Part shown: piece after piece, positions 1-10,799 of the stretch | How positions within the stretch are numbered: the first letter of the stretch is position 1 | Layout of the letters: the number at the start of each line of letters is the position of its first letter | NCBI GenBank assembly: GCA_036927565.1 | Contig: JAYESD010000008.1 | Location: forward strand, 114,560,279 to 114,624,278 | Direction: 5' to 3' | Source: Tuctoria greenei | Taxonomy: Eukaryota > Streptophyta > Magnoliopsida > Poales > Poaceae | Length of the DNA stretch: 64,000 nucleotides | Position numbers and translations under genes: made by a program | Notes under the pieces: model-generated | What the model was told of the DNA's origin: nothing | The model's database searches: none | The model's input: the letters and a program-made list of their open reading frames with translations, nothing else

Positions 1-738
1 TCACTCTTCGCCGCCAAAAGGACACACCAACTTGTCGTCCATGGCCGATGCAGGACGATCATCGACCTCATAGCGGTACTCAACTTCCTTTAGCCACTCA
101 AACATCCAGTACTGTATTTATGGACAACATCAAGTGATTGAGCAAAGTCTCGTTTGAAACAACGATCTATGCAAACAACTTTGAGACGTCACACGACGCA
201 AGTACTTGGCAACAACCTTCTCTAGATTTTTCACATCACCGAGGACCTCCAGCCGATGAAAAATTCCACCAAGCCATAGCATGAAGTTGTCGATTGATTC
301 ACCGTCACGATTTTCTTGTACCCCCGCCTCAGCCTCAGGGACGACGCTTTACACGTGCGATTCGACCCTAAGTGGATCTCTTCGAGTGCATCCCAAGCCG
401 TCTAGGATGGCCTCCTTGGCCATTTGGTCCTCGACCTTGTCGTTGGTGCCGCGCTCAATCGCAGGGTAGAGGACACGAGAGTGCAGCACCAACTTCATCA
501 TGAGCGCCCAATCTATGTAGTTGGTCTTCATGAAGAACAACAATTGACCGCTCACTTCCCTTACCACTCGATGCACCACAACATTGCAATTGTGATCGTC
601 ACCACGGTGTTTGTGCCGGCGAGAGGGAGACTCCGATTGACGCCTCGTGTTGGGTGATCTCGATGCATGCGGAGGCGGAGGAGGCATAGGAGGGGTCACC
701 CTAATCAAGATCACATAAACCTGCCTCAAATTACCAAT
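1..738 (-). pseudogene. Copia gag remnant (UBN2-type), cut by window edge
   Basis: Read on the minus strand, about 729 to 349 encodes a recognisable Ty1/copia Gag N-terminus (FMKTNYIDWALMMK, then a stretch like 'W-AIE-GT-D---ED-MA--AIL'). After a frame change, about 300 to 130 continues with the Gag middle region (DGESIDNFMLWLGGIFHRLE). Frameshifts and stops break the frame. The primer-binding area lies next to the LTR at 739, so this is the 5' end of a minus-strand element whose pol lies beyond the left edge. Family placement rests on the KTNY-DWA motif known from UBN2 Gag; the breaks are seen directly. Confidence 0.75.
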
Positions 739-1080
739 TGTTGGAATTCAGAAAAACTCTCTCAACTCATGAACTCTCAGAACAAAGATGAGTTTGTGCT
801 ACTATGAAGCTGCAACATTTTCTGTTTTCTCCTCTTTATTGTATAGCAAAGACTCGATCAGGGTTCCTACAGAACCAGATCAGGCCATAGTGGCCTCCTA
901 TCTTCTAGCACACGACCAACACAAGCCGTGGCCATTACACCATTTCGCTCCTGAAGACTAAGGACTTTGAAAAGTAATTCTAACTCGAGCTAATCTCTAA
1001 CTAAGTCAACTCTGAACTGAAAGACTGAAGCAAAGTGACACTAAAAGAAATCCGACAACTACACTAAGTATTGGACACAT
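739..1080 (-). repeat. 5' LTR of the copia remnant (right end approximate)
   Basis: Starts with TGTTGGAATTC, the inverted end of a minus-strand LTR (reads ...TTCCAACA on the minus strand), directly followed in element orientation by a degraded initiator-Met-type primer-binding site (TTGGTA...GAGGCAGG) at 738-720. The outer end is not certain: no partner LTR is in the window, so 1080 is an estimate from where the sequence stops looking like a copia LTR. Confidence 0.5.
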
Positions 1081-1182
1081 GACTTACAAGCAACAATCAC
1101 TTCTTCGAGTATCTATCATGATCAATCTATAAGTTTATCCTCTAGTCCAACCTTCGGAAGAGGCAAAACTTCCAGTATTGCT
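1081..1182. other. Short stretch between copia LTR and hAT
   Basis: Nothing recognisable except the likely 8-bp target copy GTATTGCT (1175-1182) of the hAT element that starts at 1183. Confidence 0.4.
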
Positions 1183-1296
1183 CAGGGTTCCAAAAGGTGT
1201 ACCTAGACGGGCGCCTGGGCGCACTTCAGCGCTGCGCGCGGGTCCTCCGCCTCGCCTCAGGGGGTAGGCGGTCGCAAGGTGCTCCCCTGTGGACGT

Positions 1297-1322
1297 GGGG
1301 GGGGGGGGGGGGGGGGGGGGGG
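1297..1322 (+). repeat. 26-base uninterrupted G run
   Basis: Poly-G homopolymer in the left part of the outer hAT element; a second run of 12 G lies at 13951-13962 in its right part. Such runs can fold as G-quadruplexes and are error-prone in sequencing, so the exact length is doubtful. Confidence 0.9.
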
Positions 1323-1956
1323 AGCGCTCAACCGTGGAGCGAGCGATCAGGAGCGGGCATTGGTACTAATGTGTTGGTTAAGCAATGCTTAAGCGCTAAA
1401 GCATGATTTGCAGTTGGGGCACCCTGCTCGCCTTAAGATTCGGACTAAAGCGTCTTAGGGATCCCTAAGGCAGTAGCAGAGCGCTAAGGCAGGACGCCTT
1501 ACTATTTGAATCGGATCAGAACATCAGGTTGAGCTCAACCAAGCCCTACTAGCTACACGACGCTGCTTCTATCTATTCGACGGGGTTAAAGTTTGGGCGG
1601 CAGCGGTTGGAAGAGAGAAAGGCAAAAGCGACCGCGTCTGGAATAGAGGAGGGCAATAGCGCCTAGAACAGAGAAGAGAAGGGGAAGGCGTGGGCGCAAC
1701 CACTACTGGGAGGGGAAGGGGAAGGTGCCAGCACGACGCGACCACTCTAGGCAGGGGAAGGTGCGGTGCGGCTCTCCTAGGCAGACGGCGGCAAGCAGGT
1801 TGCTCCTTCTCTCTTTGCTTGGTTGATTGCTTGGACGCCCCGTGGTCTATGCCTCCATTGCTTGCTGTGCTAGGTTGCATGATGTTGCTTGATGCTTGGC
1901 TGCACGCTGATTGTTGCGCCTTAATGCTTGCTACTCATGTGTTTCAGGGTTGAAGA

Positions 1957-3575
1957 TTGAACATGAATCCAATAGAGTGCCAGTTCTGCAGATCTCCTGT
2001 GAATGTAGATGGCTATGATCCCATGGCTGATCCTAAACAAAAAGCAAAGTCCAATGATCTAAGATGGAAGTATGGCTATTGGACACAAATTGGGAACCGA
2101 GACAAAATGACATGTAACCTTTGCAACAATGTAACAACAGGAGGAATCAAAAGGTTAAAAGAGCATCTTGCAGGTGGATATGCTGATACAGTCATGTGTT
2201 CCTAGACTACCAGTGAGATCAGGAAAGAAATAAGAGCTTACTTGGAGAAAAATAAAAGAATTAGACCAATGTTCCTAGATGATGATGTTGTCAGCAATAG
2301 GAGCAAGGGGAAGTTGGAGACAACTCTCAAAAATCTGTTGTGCAGCCAAGCTTGTGGACGAATGCTAAAAGGAGGAGAGTCATGTTCGAGGTGAAGACCA
2401 CAAAGAACACACAAGCTGCAACAATACAAGCTTCAACGAAAATTGCAACCATGCTCCGAAGAACCCCTGAACAAGTTGTGGATGATTGACGATCTGCAAG
2501 ATCACACCAAACCACCATTGAGGCTAGCACAAAGTCTAAGGCTGAAAGAAATTATGTGAGCAAGAAATGGACTTTGTGGTTCTATGAGTGTGGTGTTCCA
2601 GTTAGTGCCATAATCGCCCGATAGTTCCATATTGCTTGTGAGACCACTGCACAATATAGTTCAGGGTATGTGTCTCCTAGTACGCATGAATTGAGGGAGC
2701 CTTTACTTGATGAATGCGTAAATGATACAAGCCACGTGCGGGTATCATGAGTTAGCATGGCAGACTTATGGTTGTACACTTATGTCGGACGGATGGACCA
2801 ATAGGAGACATCACTTAATCAATTTTCTAGTCAATAATCCAATTGGGACATACTTCCTAGAGTCTGTTGATGCAGCAAGTGAAGCACATGATGCAACTAT
2901 GCTACCTGATTTGCTAGAGAAGAGGATTGTCTAGATTTGTAAAGAAGGTCACAGATAATGGTACTAACTATAAGGCAGCAGGCAGACTTCTAATGCAACG
3001 GATTCCAAACATTATTTTGGACTCCTTGTGCAGCTCACTGTTTGGACCTCATGTTGGAAGATATTGGAAAGTTGAAAGATTTTAAGAAGCCAACTGCACA
3101 CACTAAACGGGTCAGCTCTTTTATATATGCGCATGGAAGAATTCTTAGTGCAATGAGAGAGAAGACGGGTGAGATAGACTTGGTAAGACTTGCAACCACT
3201 TGGTTTGCCACTTGCTTGCTTTCTTTGAAGAGCCTACACAAGCATCGGGACGCTTTGAGAGCTCTATTTGTGAGTAAAGCATGGAACCAAAACAAATTGG
3301 CAAAGGCTCAAGCTGGACAGAATGTTTGTGACATTATTCTTGCTAATATTTGTGACATTATTCTTGCTAATGTTTGTGACATTGACATTATTCTCGCTAA
3401 TGTTTGTGAAATTGTTCTTAGGTGTTTTGGTCCTCAGTTGAAGATTGTCTTAGAGTTTTGACACCTTTTCTTATTGTGCTTAAGGCGGTTGATGAGGATG
3501 AGAGACCAACCATGCTTGAAGTCACAGCTTTGATGGATGTTGCAAAAGAGAAGATAAATGCTAGCTTCCCTATCC
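1957..3575 (+). pseudogene. hAT transposase, 5' part (BED zinc finger and DUF659/catalytic region)
   Basis: The open frame 1957-2205 encodes an N-terminal BED-type zinc finger: W-YGYW, then CNLCNN and a histidine in KRLKEHLAG. A TAG at 2203-2205 interrupts what continues as SEIRKEIRAYLEKNK. Around 2720-2935 a second frame has the DUF659 signature (GCTLMSDGWTNRRHHLINF). From 3042 the ribonuclease H-like core region follows (LDLMLEDIGKL, then HGRILSAMREKTG and KHRDALRALF), up to KEKINASFP near 3575, where copia A interrupts it. Several stops and frameshifts mean no active protein. Such transposases cut and paste hAT elements, recognising the TIR and subterminal repeats. Confidence 0.85.
3322..3420 (+). 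repeat. Short tandem repeat inside hAT transposase
   Basis: About four imperfect copies of a 21-27 base unit (TGTTTGTGACATTATTCTTGC type), translating as repeated CDIILAN. The related hAT family has a single NV-DIIL segment here, so this is a local in-frame expansion. Confidence 0.85.
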
Positions 3576-3603
3576 GTGTAGGGACAACGGCACATCCAAG
3601 TCC

Positions 3604-3954
3604 TCAAGCGCCCTGTGCTGCCCTTGTTGGGTGATGTCCAACATCCCCGGGGTGCTGTTTAGGACTTCCAGTACTTTCATCGCTCCTCCCAGCTGTTGCA
3701 GCCCATCTCCCAGCAACTCTGGCGCCCCGTACAAGGCCTTGCAGGACTGTTATGATGCCTTGAACAGCAGTTCCGACACCTGGAGTAGATGGTCCAACAG
3801 CTGTTAGACCCGTGGAGTCGACGTAGAACGTGTTGAAGTCTTCACTTATTGCTTCTTCGCCCCAATCCCACTTGGCTGCCTCATCGAACACCACGTCACG
3901 CGTGATGTACACGCGCCGATCCACTGGATTGTACATCTGGTACGCCTCCGTACC
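3604..3954 (-). pseudogene. Copia A integrase C-terminal fragment
   Basis: The minus-strand frame carries YNPVDRRVYITRDVVFDE-like sequence, the conserved C-terminal part of copia integrases (GY-VYDP--RRV--SRDVVFDE). It is followed by an unrecognised Gly/Ala-rich stretch and ends at 3604. It is continuous with 9648-10290 once copia B is removed. No RT follows, so the element is dead. Confidence 0.8.
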
Positions 3955-3959
3955 TGCAA

Positions 3960-4349
3960 TGTTAGTAGCTGAATTTTTACTCTCATTGAAGAGAGGATGA
4001 CACTAGAGAGTTGGGGCAATTTTCTTGTCTATTTCTCACACAATGCCATGCCAACCCAAGGGGTTGAGGCTACATATTTATAGCAGCCCAAGGGCAGGCA
4101 ACCAGCCAAGCATATGCCTTCTTGCTAGTCCAAGATGCCATGCTGTCCTAAAGATGTTAAAAACTGTCCTAAAAGCAGTCAAGATGCTACTGTCCTAGCT
4201 GGTCTAAAAGCAGTCCAAGATGCTGTCCTCTAGTCTAAGATGAATACAACAAGGACCAAAGACCAAGGACTAAGGTACAACAAACTAAGAACAAGGATAC
4301 AAGGGACTAGGGGACCAAAGACCAAAGGACTACAAGACTTATTCCATCA
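3960..4349 (-). repeat. Copia B 3' LTR
   Basis: About 390 bp, TG...CA ends, direct repeat of 9250-9642. Contains short internal repeats of the type CTAAAAGCAGTCAAGATGCT. Confidence 0.93.
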
Positions 4350-4357
4350 TTCTCCCC

Positions 4358-4927
4358 CTAAGTCTTGTACCTCGTCTTCTGGGAGGGTTGGACCATCCCG
4401 ATCATGGAGCAAAGTTCAATGAACTTGAGCCTTCCAAGAGACTTGGTGAGCAGGTCTGCAAGCTGGTCCTTGGTGTTGATGTAGATCGCCTTGATGCCGC
4501 CTTCCTCCAAGCAGCTTCGGATGAAGTGGTACCTCACCCGGATGTGCTTGCTCCATTCATGAAAAACGGGGTTCTTTGCCAGGGCCAGAGCAGACACGTT
4601 GTCCACCCTGAGTTCCACCGCTCTAGTGTCTCTGCCGACGAGATCACCAAGCAGTCGAACAAGCCAGAGCGCCTGAGTCGAAGCGGTGGAGGCCGCTATG
4701 TGCTCGGCCTCGCAGCTGGACATGGCCACCACCTGCTGCTTGACCGACTGCCAGTTAACGAGGCACTTGCCGAAGAAGAAGAGGATCCCGCTCGTCCTCT
4801 TGCTGGTGTCGATGTCGCCGGCGTGGTCACTGTCGCTGTACCCGACAAGGTGTGCCTCCCCAGGACACCTCGAGTAGTGGAGGCCGTGATCGAGAGTCCC
4901 CGCAACATAGCGGATGATCCTCTTCAC
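4358..4927 (-). pseudogene. Copia B RNase H domain
   Basis: The minus-strand frame of 189 codons has the copia RNase H signature: VGYSDSDHAGD near the start of the domain, then KRTSGILFF, VAMSSCEAEHIA and the terminal KHIRVRYHFIR and DQLADLLTKSL motifs. It is the C-terminal part of the copia polyprotein, which degrades the RNA template during reverse transcription. It is in a different frame from the RT segment just upstream (4952-5926), so a frameshift lies between them. Confidence 0.9.
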
Positions 4928-4951
4928 AGCCTGTTGGTGCTCCGTCGTCGG

Positions 4952-5926
4952 TCACTGCAGGAACCGACTAACGTAGCCGACGGAGAATGCCAAGTCCGGT
5001 CGTGTGTGGGTGAGGTAGCGAAGGCTCCCCACAAGACGCCAGTACTGTGTAGCGTCCACCTCCTCTGTCGTGCTGTCGTGGCTCAGCTTCAGCCTCTCCT
5101 CCATCGGAGTGAGGGCTAGGTTGCAGTTTGTGAGCCCAGCTAGCTCAACAATGCGCCTGGCATAGGCGGTCTGTCGAAGTGTGATCCCGGAGTCGGCCTG
5201 GTGCACCTCAATCCCTAGGTAGAAGGAGAGGGATCCAAGGTCACTCATCTGGAAGGTGGCTTTCATCTCTTCCTTGAACGTTGCCACCTCCGCATCCTTG
5301 GTGCCGATGATCACCAAGTCGACGTAGACACCCACCAGTGGGGTGTTTCCTCCATTGCCCTGCCGGTAGATGGCTGCCTCGTGTGGGCATTGCCCGAAGC
5401 CCATCCTCTTGAGCGTGGAATCCAACTTGGCGTTCCACGCCCGTAGTGCCTGCCGCAAGCCATAGAGGGCCTTGCGCAGGCGCAACACCTTGCCCTCCTT
5501 GCCAGGGAGCGCAAACCCCGACGGTTGGTACGTAGACCTCTCCAAGTTGCCGTTGAGGAACGCCGACTTGACATCCATGTGCTGGACACGCCAGCCTTCT
5601 TGGGCAGCCAGCGCAAGAAGGAGTCGCACGGATTCCATCCGTGCCACGGGGACAAAGGCATTGTCGAAGTCGATCCCCTCCTGCTGCACAAAGTCGTGTG
5701 CCACCAAGCGAGCCTTGTGCTTGACGATGGCGTCGGCTTCATCCCTCTTCAGCTTGAACACCCACTTAAGGGTGATCACACGGTGACCGCGAGGGAGGTT
5801 AGCAAGCTCCCAAGTGCGGTTCGTCTCAATCGCATCCATCTCTGACTGCATCGCGGCACGCCATGCCGCGTGTTTTTCGGCCTCCGCGAAAGACCAAGGC
5901 TCGCCGTCGTCGTACGCAAGGTGCAA
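4952..5926 (-). pseudogene. Copia B reverse transcriptase domain
   Basis: Minus-strand frame, 324 codons. It has W--AMQSEMDAI, TWEL, KWVFKLK, KARLVA, FVPVARMESVR, QMDVKSAFLNG-type (here MDVKSAFLNG), then KALYGLRQA-RAW, and SLSFYLGIEV. The catalytic motif, normally YVDDL in copia RTs, reads GVYVDLVIIGT: one catalytic Asp codon is missing (about 5315-5325). That would abolish polymerase activity without shifting frame. The downstream edge joins the RNase H segment in another frame. Confidence 0.9.
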
Positions 5927-7177
5927 CTACGCCTCCGGATCTTGATCATCCAGATCGTGAGGGGCCAGTCCCGGCACTGGTTGGTCGCCAAGAATGTTCT
6001 CCATCTTTCGATACCACAATTGCTCGCCGTCGTAGCACCCGTTGAGGCGCTCCTCGTCGTGGGAGAGCGGAGTGACAAACTCCACTGGGTCGTGCTCGAC
6101 ACGAACTGGCGACGGAGTGGACGTGGCCGGAGGGGTGGCCGTCGGTGCTGGAGTGTGTGGGGTCGCCGACTGAGGTGGAGGTGGATGCTCGGGGGCTGGG
6201 GTAGACAGGCTCAGTGGAGAAGAGCTGCCTACTCCCCCATCTCTCTTGAAGTAGACGTAGTCGACGATGAAGTCGTCGGTCGTCGAGGTCGAACCGTCGT
6301 CCACTGCCTTGTCCCATGTCAGTCCTCGCCCTTCGTTGAACACAACGTCGCGCGTCGTGCGCACACGTTGTGTCTCTGGGTCAAGAATGCGGTAGGCCTT
6401 CGAGCCTTCCGCGTAGCCGATGAACACCCCGGGGGTGCTTCTGTCGTCGAGCTTGCTGATCTGGCCAAGCTCCTTGGCGAACGCGAGGCAGCCGAAGACC
6501 CGTAGGTGGGAAACCGCTGGCTTGCGCCCATACCAAGCCTCGTACGGCGTCCTGCCGTGGAGGGCCTTGGTGGGCGAACAGTTGAGGATGAAGATGGCGG
6601 TCACCGCCGCCTCTCCCCAGAAGACACCTGACATTCCCCTCTGCTTGAGGAGGGCCTGAGTCATCCCCACAACCGTCTAGTTGCGCCGCTCGACGACGCC
6701 GTTTTTCTGCGGGCTGTAAGGCGCGGAGTAGTGGCGCTGAACCCCCTCATCCGCGCAATACGACGCGAATTCAGCCGCCGTGAATTTGCCGCCGTTGTCG
6801 GTGCGCAGCACGCGCAGCTTGCGGCCGCACTCTGCATCCGCAGTGACCTGCGCGCGCCTGATGGCGTTCGCAGTCTCGCCCTTGCTGCCAAGGACCACCA
6901 CCCACATGTAGCGGGAGAGGTCGTCGACGAGTAGCAGGAAGTAGCGTCGTCCTCCTAGTGTAGCCGGTGTCACCAGGCCACACAAGTCCCCGTGAACGAG
7001 CTCGAGCCGCTCCTTGGCTCGAAAGCTCGACTGTTGGGGAAAAGGAAGCCGCCTCTGCTTCGTCACCACGCAGACGTCGCAGAGCTGCTCCACGTGGTCA
7101 AGGCATGGCATGCCTCGCTCCATCTCCTTGCTCCACGTGGTCAAGGCATGGCATGCCTCGCTCCATCTCCTTGGCAC
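5927..7177 (-). pseudogene. Copia B integrase
   Basis: Two adjoining minus-strand segments. 7177-6677 carries the core: LVHGDLCG, the YFLLLVDDLSRYMW motif, RVLRTDNGGKF (second catalytic Asp), and SPQKNGVVERRN (catalytic Glu). A TAG at 6677-6679 (RRN*TVVGM, normally Gln) separates it from 6670-5927, with GEAAVTAIFILNCSPTKAL, YEAWYG-KPAVSHLRVFGC and the FIGYAEGSKAYR...RDVVFNE C-terminal region, then a Pro/Thr-rich linker. A 43-bp tandem duplication (7088-7173) lies in the zinc-binding region and changes frame. Integrase inserts the cDNA copy; this one is broken. Confidence 0.9.
7088..7173. repeat. 43-bp tandem duplication in copia B integrase
   Basis: 7088-7130 is repeated exactly at 7131-7173. 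43 is not a multiple of three, so the duplication breaks the reading frame between the zinc-binding and core parts of integrase. Confidence 0.95.
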
Positions 7178-7186
7178 TGAGCTGCT

Positions 7187-7837
7187 TCAGGGCCTTGAAG
7201 TGAAGTGTCCAAAGCACTCGTGCCACTGCCATGCCTCGTCCTCCCGACGAGTGGCAAGACAGACAGGCTGTGCTACCTGCACGTGAAGGATATAGAGTCG
7301 ATTGGTGCCTCTAGTTACTTTGGCAAGAAGGCGACAATGGCGATCCCAAATCCTCATGACTCCGTCCTTGATCTCCACGCGTGAACCACTCTCATCCAGC
7401 TGTCCCAAACTGATGATGGAGTTTCTCAAAGCGGGGATGTAGTAGACTCCGACGAGCAGCTTGTGCTCATCGAACTTGGCACTGAGGATGACGGAGCCAA
7501 CACCCTTAATCTCCACGCCGGAGGCGTCACCAAACTTGACGGAGCCTCGGACATTGGGATCGAGCTCGGCGAAGAACTCCCATCGACCGGTCATGTGATG
7601 GGTGGCGCCGGTGTCGAGGCACCACCCGTCAGTCTTGTCGTTGCTGGAGCCGTCACCGAGAAGGGCGTGTGCTCTCGGCTCATCAAGATGGAAGAGAGCC
7701 GCTACGTCGATGCCACTAGAGGTGGCTTGATGCTTCCGTGTGCCATGAGCAAAGCTGGCTCCTCCTCCACCTGTGCAACGTGGGCCTCCTCCTCCACTTG
7801 TGTGACGTGGGCCTGGCCACGTCGTGGCTGTGGACAC
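7187..7837 (-). pseudogene. Copia B protease and pre-integrase domain
   Basis: The minus-strand frame has the aspartic protease motif WCLDTGATHHMTG, then VKFGDASGVEIKGVGSV, YYIPALRNSIISLGQL (protease C-terminal part), and the GAG-pre-integrase region with LYILHV and the W--CFGH zinc-ligand area. It cleaves the polyprotein. The active-site DTGA is intact here. The frame ends next to the tandem duplication. Confidence 0.9.
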
Positions 7838-8978
7838 TCCCTGGCCTAATGACCAAGCTTGCCACAGTTGTGGCAGGTGTCTCGTATCGGCTTGTGGTTG
7901 CCAGCAACACCGCCCTGGGCGCCTCCGCGCCCCTTGCGCGGCTTGCCGCGCTTGCGGCCGCCTGTCGAGGAAGAGGACTCCCCCTTCTTCCAGTCACCCT
8001 GGCCAGCCTCCCACTGCTCGCGAGTGAGATGGAGCTTCCCGCCAATGGTGATAGGCCCCGAGAGAGGTTGTGGTTCGTCGCTGTCGACGACCTTGAGGCG
8101 ACCAATCGCCTCTTCGATCGACATCGTGGAGAGGTCCAGTAGAGACTCGATCGAGCGAGCGATCTGCTTGTAATTCTCGAGGATGCAACGGAAGAGCTTC
8201 TCGATAGCTCTCTCTCCTCGTCGTAGGTGTCGTCGCCGAACTGCTCCAACTTCTGCAACAAAGTGTTGAGACGGAGAGCAAAGTCATCAACGTCCTCACC
8301 TGGCTTAAAGGCCAGGTTCTCCCACTCCTTGCGAAGCGCCTTTAGTGTGGTCTTGCGGGCGCGGTCGCTCTCGATGCGTGCCGCAGCGATGGCGTCCCAA
8401 GCCTCCTTAGCAATCCGCTTCTTGGAAAGCGAGAACTGCATCTCGAGCGGGACTGCAACAATGAGGGCATCCAACGCCCGTTGATCCTCGTAGTAGTCGA
8501 CGTCGCTGTACCAAACTGCTTCCCACAAGTGTCGCACCTGGAGCCGCACCCTCATTACCGCGGCCCACTCGACGTAGTTGGTCTTCGTGAGGGTAGGCCA
8601 CTCACCGCCGGTACCGACGTCCCTGACAATGGCCTGGACCCCCTGGTGTCCATGGTACCTATCCGGGGAGGGAGAACTGTGTTGTCTATAATGGTCGCAT
8701 TCTACGTCGACTCCGCTGCGGCCGCCGGGAGCGCCACCAGCGCGTCCGCGCCGGTCTGGGTTGCGGCTGTCGCACCCATGGGAAAGCGTGACTACTCGAT
8801 GCACCTCCTGTGCTCGTGCCGCTTCCCTCGCAAGCCTGAGCTCATCATGGACGCCGCCATTGACAGAGCCGCTGGAGCTAATGCCGCGCAGAGCCTCCAG
8901 CTCCGCTGCCGCTGCACGCGCTGCAGCCGCCACTGTTTCCACTTCCGCCCTCGCTGCTGCCAGTTCCGCCGCCGCCAA
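7716..8978 (-). pseudogene. Copia B gag
   Basis: The 420-codon minus-strand frame begins with an Ala/Glu-rich N-terminus (coiled-coil-like), then PTLTKTNYVEWAAVMRVRLQ, then AIVAVP-EM and KEAWDAI-A-RIESDRARK, and KPGEDVDDFALRLN. These are UBN2 Gag landmarks. After a frameshift near 8230, the CCHC zinc knuckle (CHNCGKLGH) is read in another frame at about 7846-8124. Gag forms the particle that packages the RNA. Confidence 0.88.
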
Positions 8979-9249
8979 CCTTGTCGCCAGTGCCGCCGTC
9001 GCCGCAGCCTCTGTTGCCGCTCGCTCGCGCTCCTCCGCCGCGGCGACCTCCGTCTCTTACGCGCTCGAGGCGACCGAACGTTGAGACTGTCCGTCGGACA
9101 TCGCGCACTAGTGGAGAGCTGGTGTGTGGGGAAGAGGGATGAGCTGGGGCAGGCGGTGTTCCTGCTACCGGTTGCGGACAGGGAGAGGTGTGGGAAGGAG
9201 ATGAGCAAGAGATGTTTAGGCTACAGGATAGAACGGCTCTGATACCAAG

Positions 9250-9642
9250 TGTTAGTAGCTGAATTTTTACTCTCATTGAAGAGAGGATGACACTAGAGAG
9301 TTGGGGCAATTTTCTTATGTATTCCTCACACAATGTCATGCAAACCCAAGGGGTTGAGGTTACATATTTATAGCAGTCCAAGGGCAGCCAACCAGCCAAG
9401 CATATACCTTCTTGCTAGTCCAAGATGTCATGCAGGTGTTGTCCTAAAGATGCTAAAAACTGTCTTAAAAACAATCAAGATGTTGTCCTAGCTGCTCTAA
9501 AAGCAGTCCAAGATGCTGTCCTCTAGTCTAAGATGAGTACAAAAAGGACCAAAGACCAAGGACTAAGGTACAACAAACTAAGGACAAGGGTACAAGGGAC
9601 TAGGGGACCAAAGACCGAAGGACTACAAGACTTATTCCGTCA
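9250..9642 (-). repeat. Copia B 5' LTR
   Basis: 393 bp, TG...CA, direct repeat of 3960-4349, adjacent to the primer-binding site on its left (minus-strand element). Confidence 0.93.
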
Positions 9643-9647
9643 TGCAA

Positions 9648-10290
9648 CATATCCAAGAAACACCATTGGCGTCTTCTTCACATACCCCACGCACCCGAAG
9701 GTTTTGAAGTAGTGGACAGCTGGTCATTGCTCGTGCCAAACTTCGTAAGGCGTCTTTCCGTCAGAACTATGTTGGAGATCGATTTAGGATGTGAACAGCC
9801 GGCATAACTACTTCACCCCAAAACATCCTAAGTAGCCCCTTAGCTTCGACAAGTTTTGTGCCATGTCGACCACCGCATGGTAGCATCGCTCTACAACCTT
9901 ACTATGTTGCAAGGTGTAGGGGCTTGTGAGTTGGTGTCGTACGTCATGCTGAGCGCAATACTCGAACTCCTGTGAGGTGAACTTCTCCCTGCGATCAATA
10001 CAGAATATCTTCAGTCTCCTACCGGACTCTAATTCAGCAGTAGCTCAGAACCGCTGAATCAAATCGCTTGCCTATTCCTTGCTTGCGAGAAGATAGAGCC
10101 ACATGTAGCGGCCTCTATCATCTACCAGCAACAAGAACATCTTGTTTTCACCTGGAGTCATCAGAGTAATTTGTCCACTGATGTCGATGTGGACGAGGTC
10201 GAGCGCTCCCTTCGCGTGCCGCACAACATCACTGTGCCGTGTGGTCAGGCAGACCGGCCATGTGATGTTGAGCCTGACAGAGTACAACTT
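9648..10290 (-). pseudogene. Copia A integrase (core to C-terminal)
   Basis: Minus strand. 10287-10072 reads GALDLVHIDISGQI and FLLLVDDRGRYMWLYLLASKE, the first integrase catalytic region. 10020-9648 continues in broken frames through the second and third catalytic regions, into KTFGC- and KKTPMVFLGY-type sequence adjoining the copia B insertion. Multiple frameshifts. Confidence 0.8.
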
Positions 10291-10346
10291 GTTGTCGTTG
10301 CGTTGTACTCGTGTGAGGAGACGATTCTCCTTGTCCTGTATCTACA

Positions 10347-10769
10347 TCACTCCTCCATATATTGTGATCCTGTAGCCGTCCTCATCCAACCTGCTAACGC
10401 TAATGATGTTGGTGGTGAGGCGCAGGATGAAGTAGACGCCAGTGAGCCTCCTGTGTTCACCTGTCTTGGTGGCAAAATGATTGTACCCTTCACCTGGATC
10501 CGCACGATAGAGTTGTCGACGAACTTGATCGTCCCGACGACGTTCTCATCAAGCTCGAAGAAGACGGTACATGAGCCCGTCATGTGGTTTGTCGCACCCG
10601 TGTCGAGGTACCATGTGTCGCCGTCTGAGTCGTCGTCGTTGTCGCGATGCGCGAAGACGTGTCCCTCCGCTATCTCCAGTGGACATGTGGGACGCTCCTG
10701 TACAGGCTCCACATGTATTGAGTTTGCCCTTGTCATGAACAAGGCACCCTCCTCTTCTGCCTTCGTCAT
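10347..10769 (-). pseudogene. Copia A protease
   Basis: Minus-strand frame with WYLDTGATNHMTG (active-site Asp), VVGTIKFVDNSIVRIQVKGTI and the start of the protease C-terminal region. It closely resembles the copia C protease at 22416-23024, so the two remnants are members of one family. Confidence 0.85.
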
Positions 10770-10799
10770 GTGAGCCTACTGCTGCGGCTCCTCCTGCTT

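Larger units (their letters stand above)
3960..9642 (-). mobile_element. Copia B: full-length Ty1/copia retrotransposon
   Basis: 5683 bp, with LTRs at 3960-4349 and 9250-9642, both TGTTAGTAGCTG...CA, and a perfect 5-bp TSD TGCAA at 3955-3959 and 9643-9647. On the minus strand the right LTR is 5'. A primer-binding site (TTGGTATCAGAGCCG) lies just inside it at about 9248-9234, and a polypurine tract (TAGGGGGAGAA) lies next to the left LTR at 4350-4360. Gene order gag, protease, integrase, RT, RNase H is that of Ty1/copia. By eye the LTRs differ at about 9 of 165 compared bases. Internal stops, a tandem duplication and a lost RT codon make it non-functional. Confidence 0.93.

Noticed and set aside
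4388..5119. 243-codon plus-strand ORF
   Set aside because: Exact shadow of the copia B RNase H and RT region on the minus strand, which carries all the conserved motifs.
8481..9242. 253-codon plus-strand ORF (Cys/Arg-rich)
   Set aside because: Antisense shadow of copia B gag; no motif and unusual composition.
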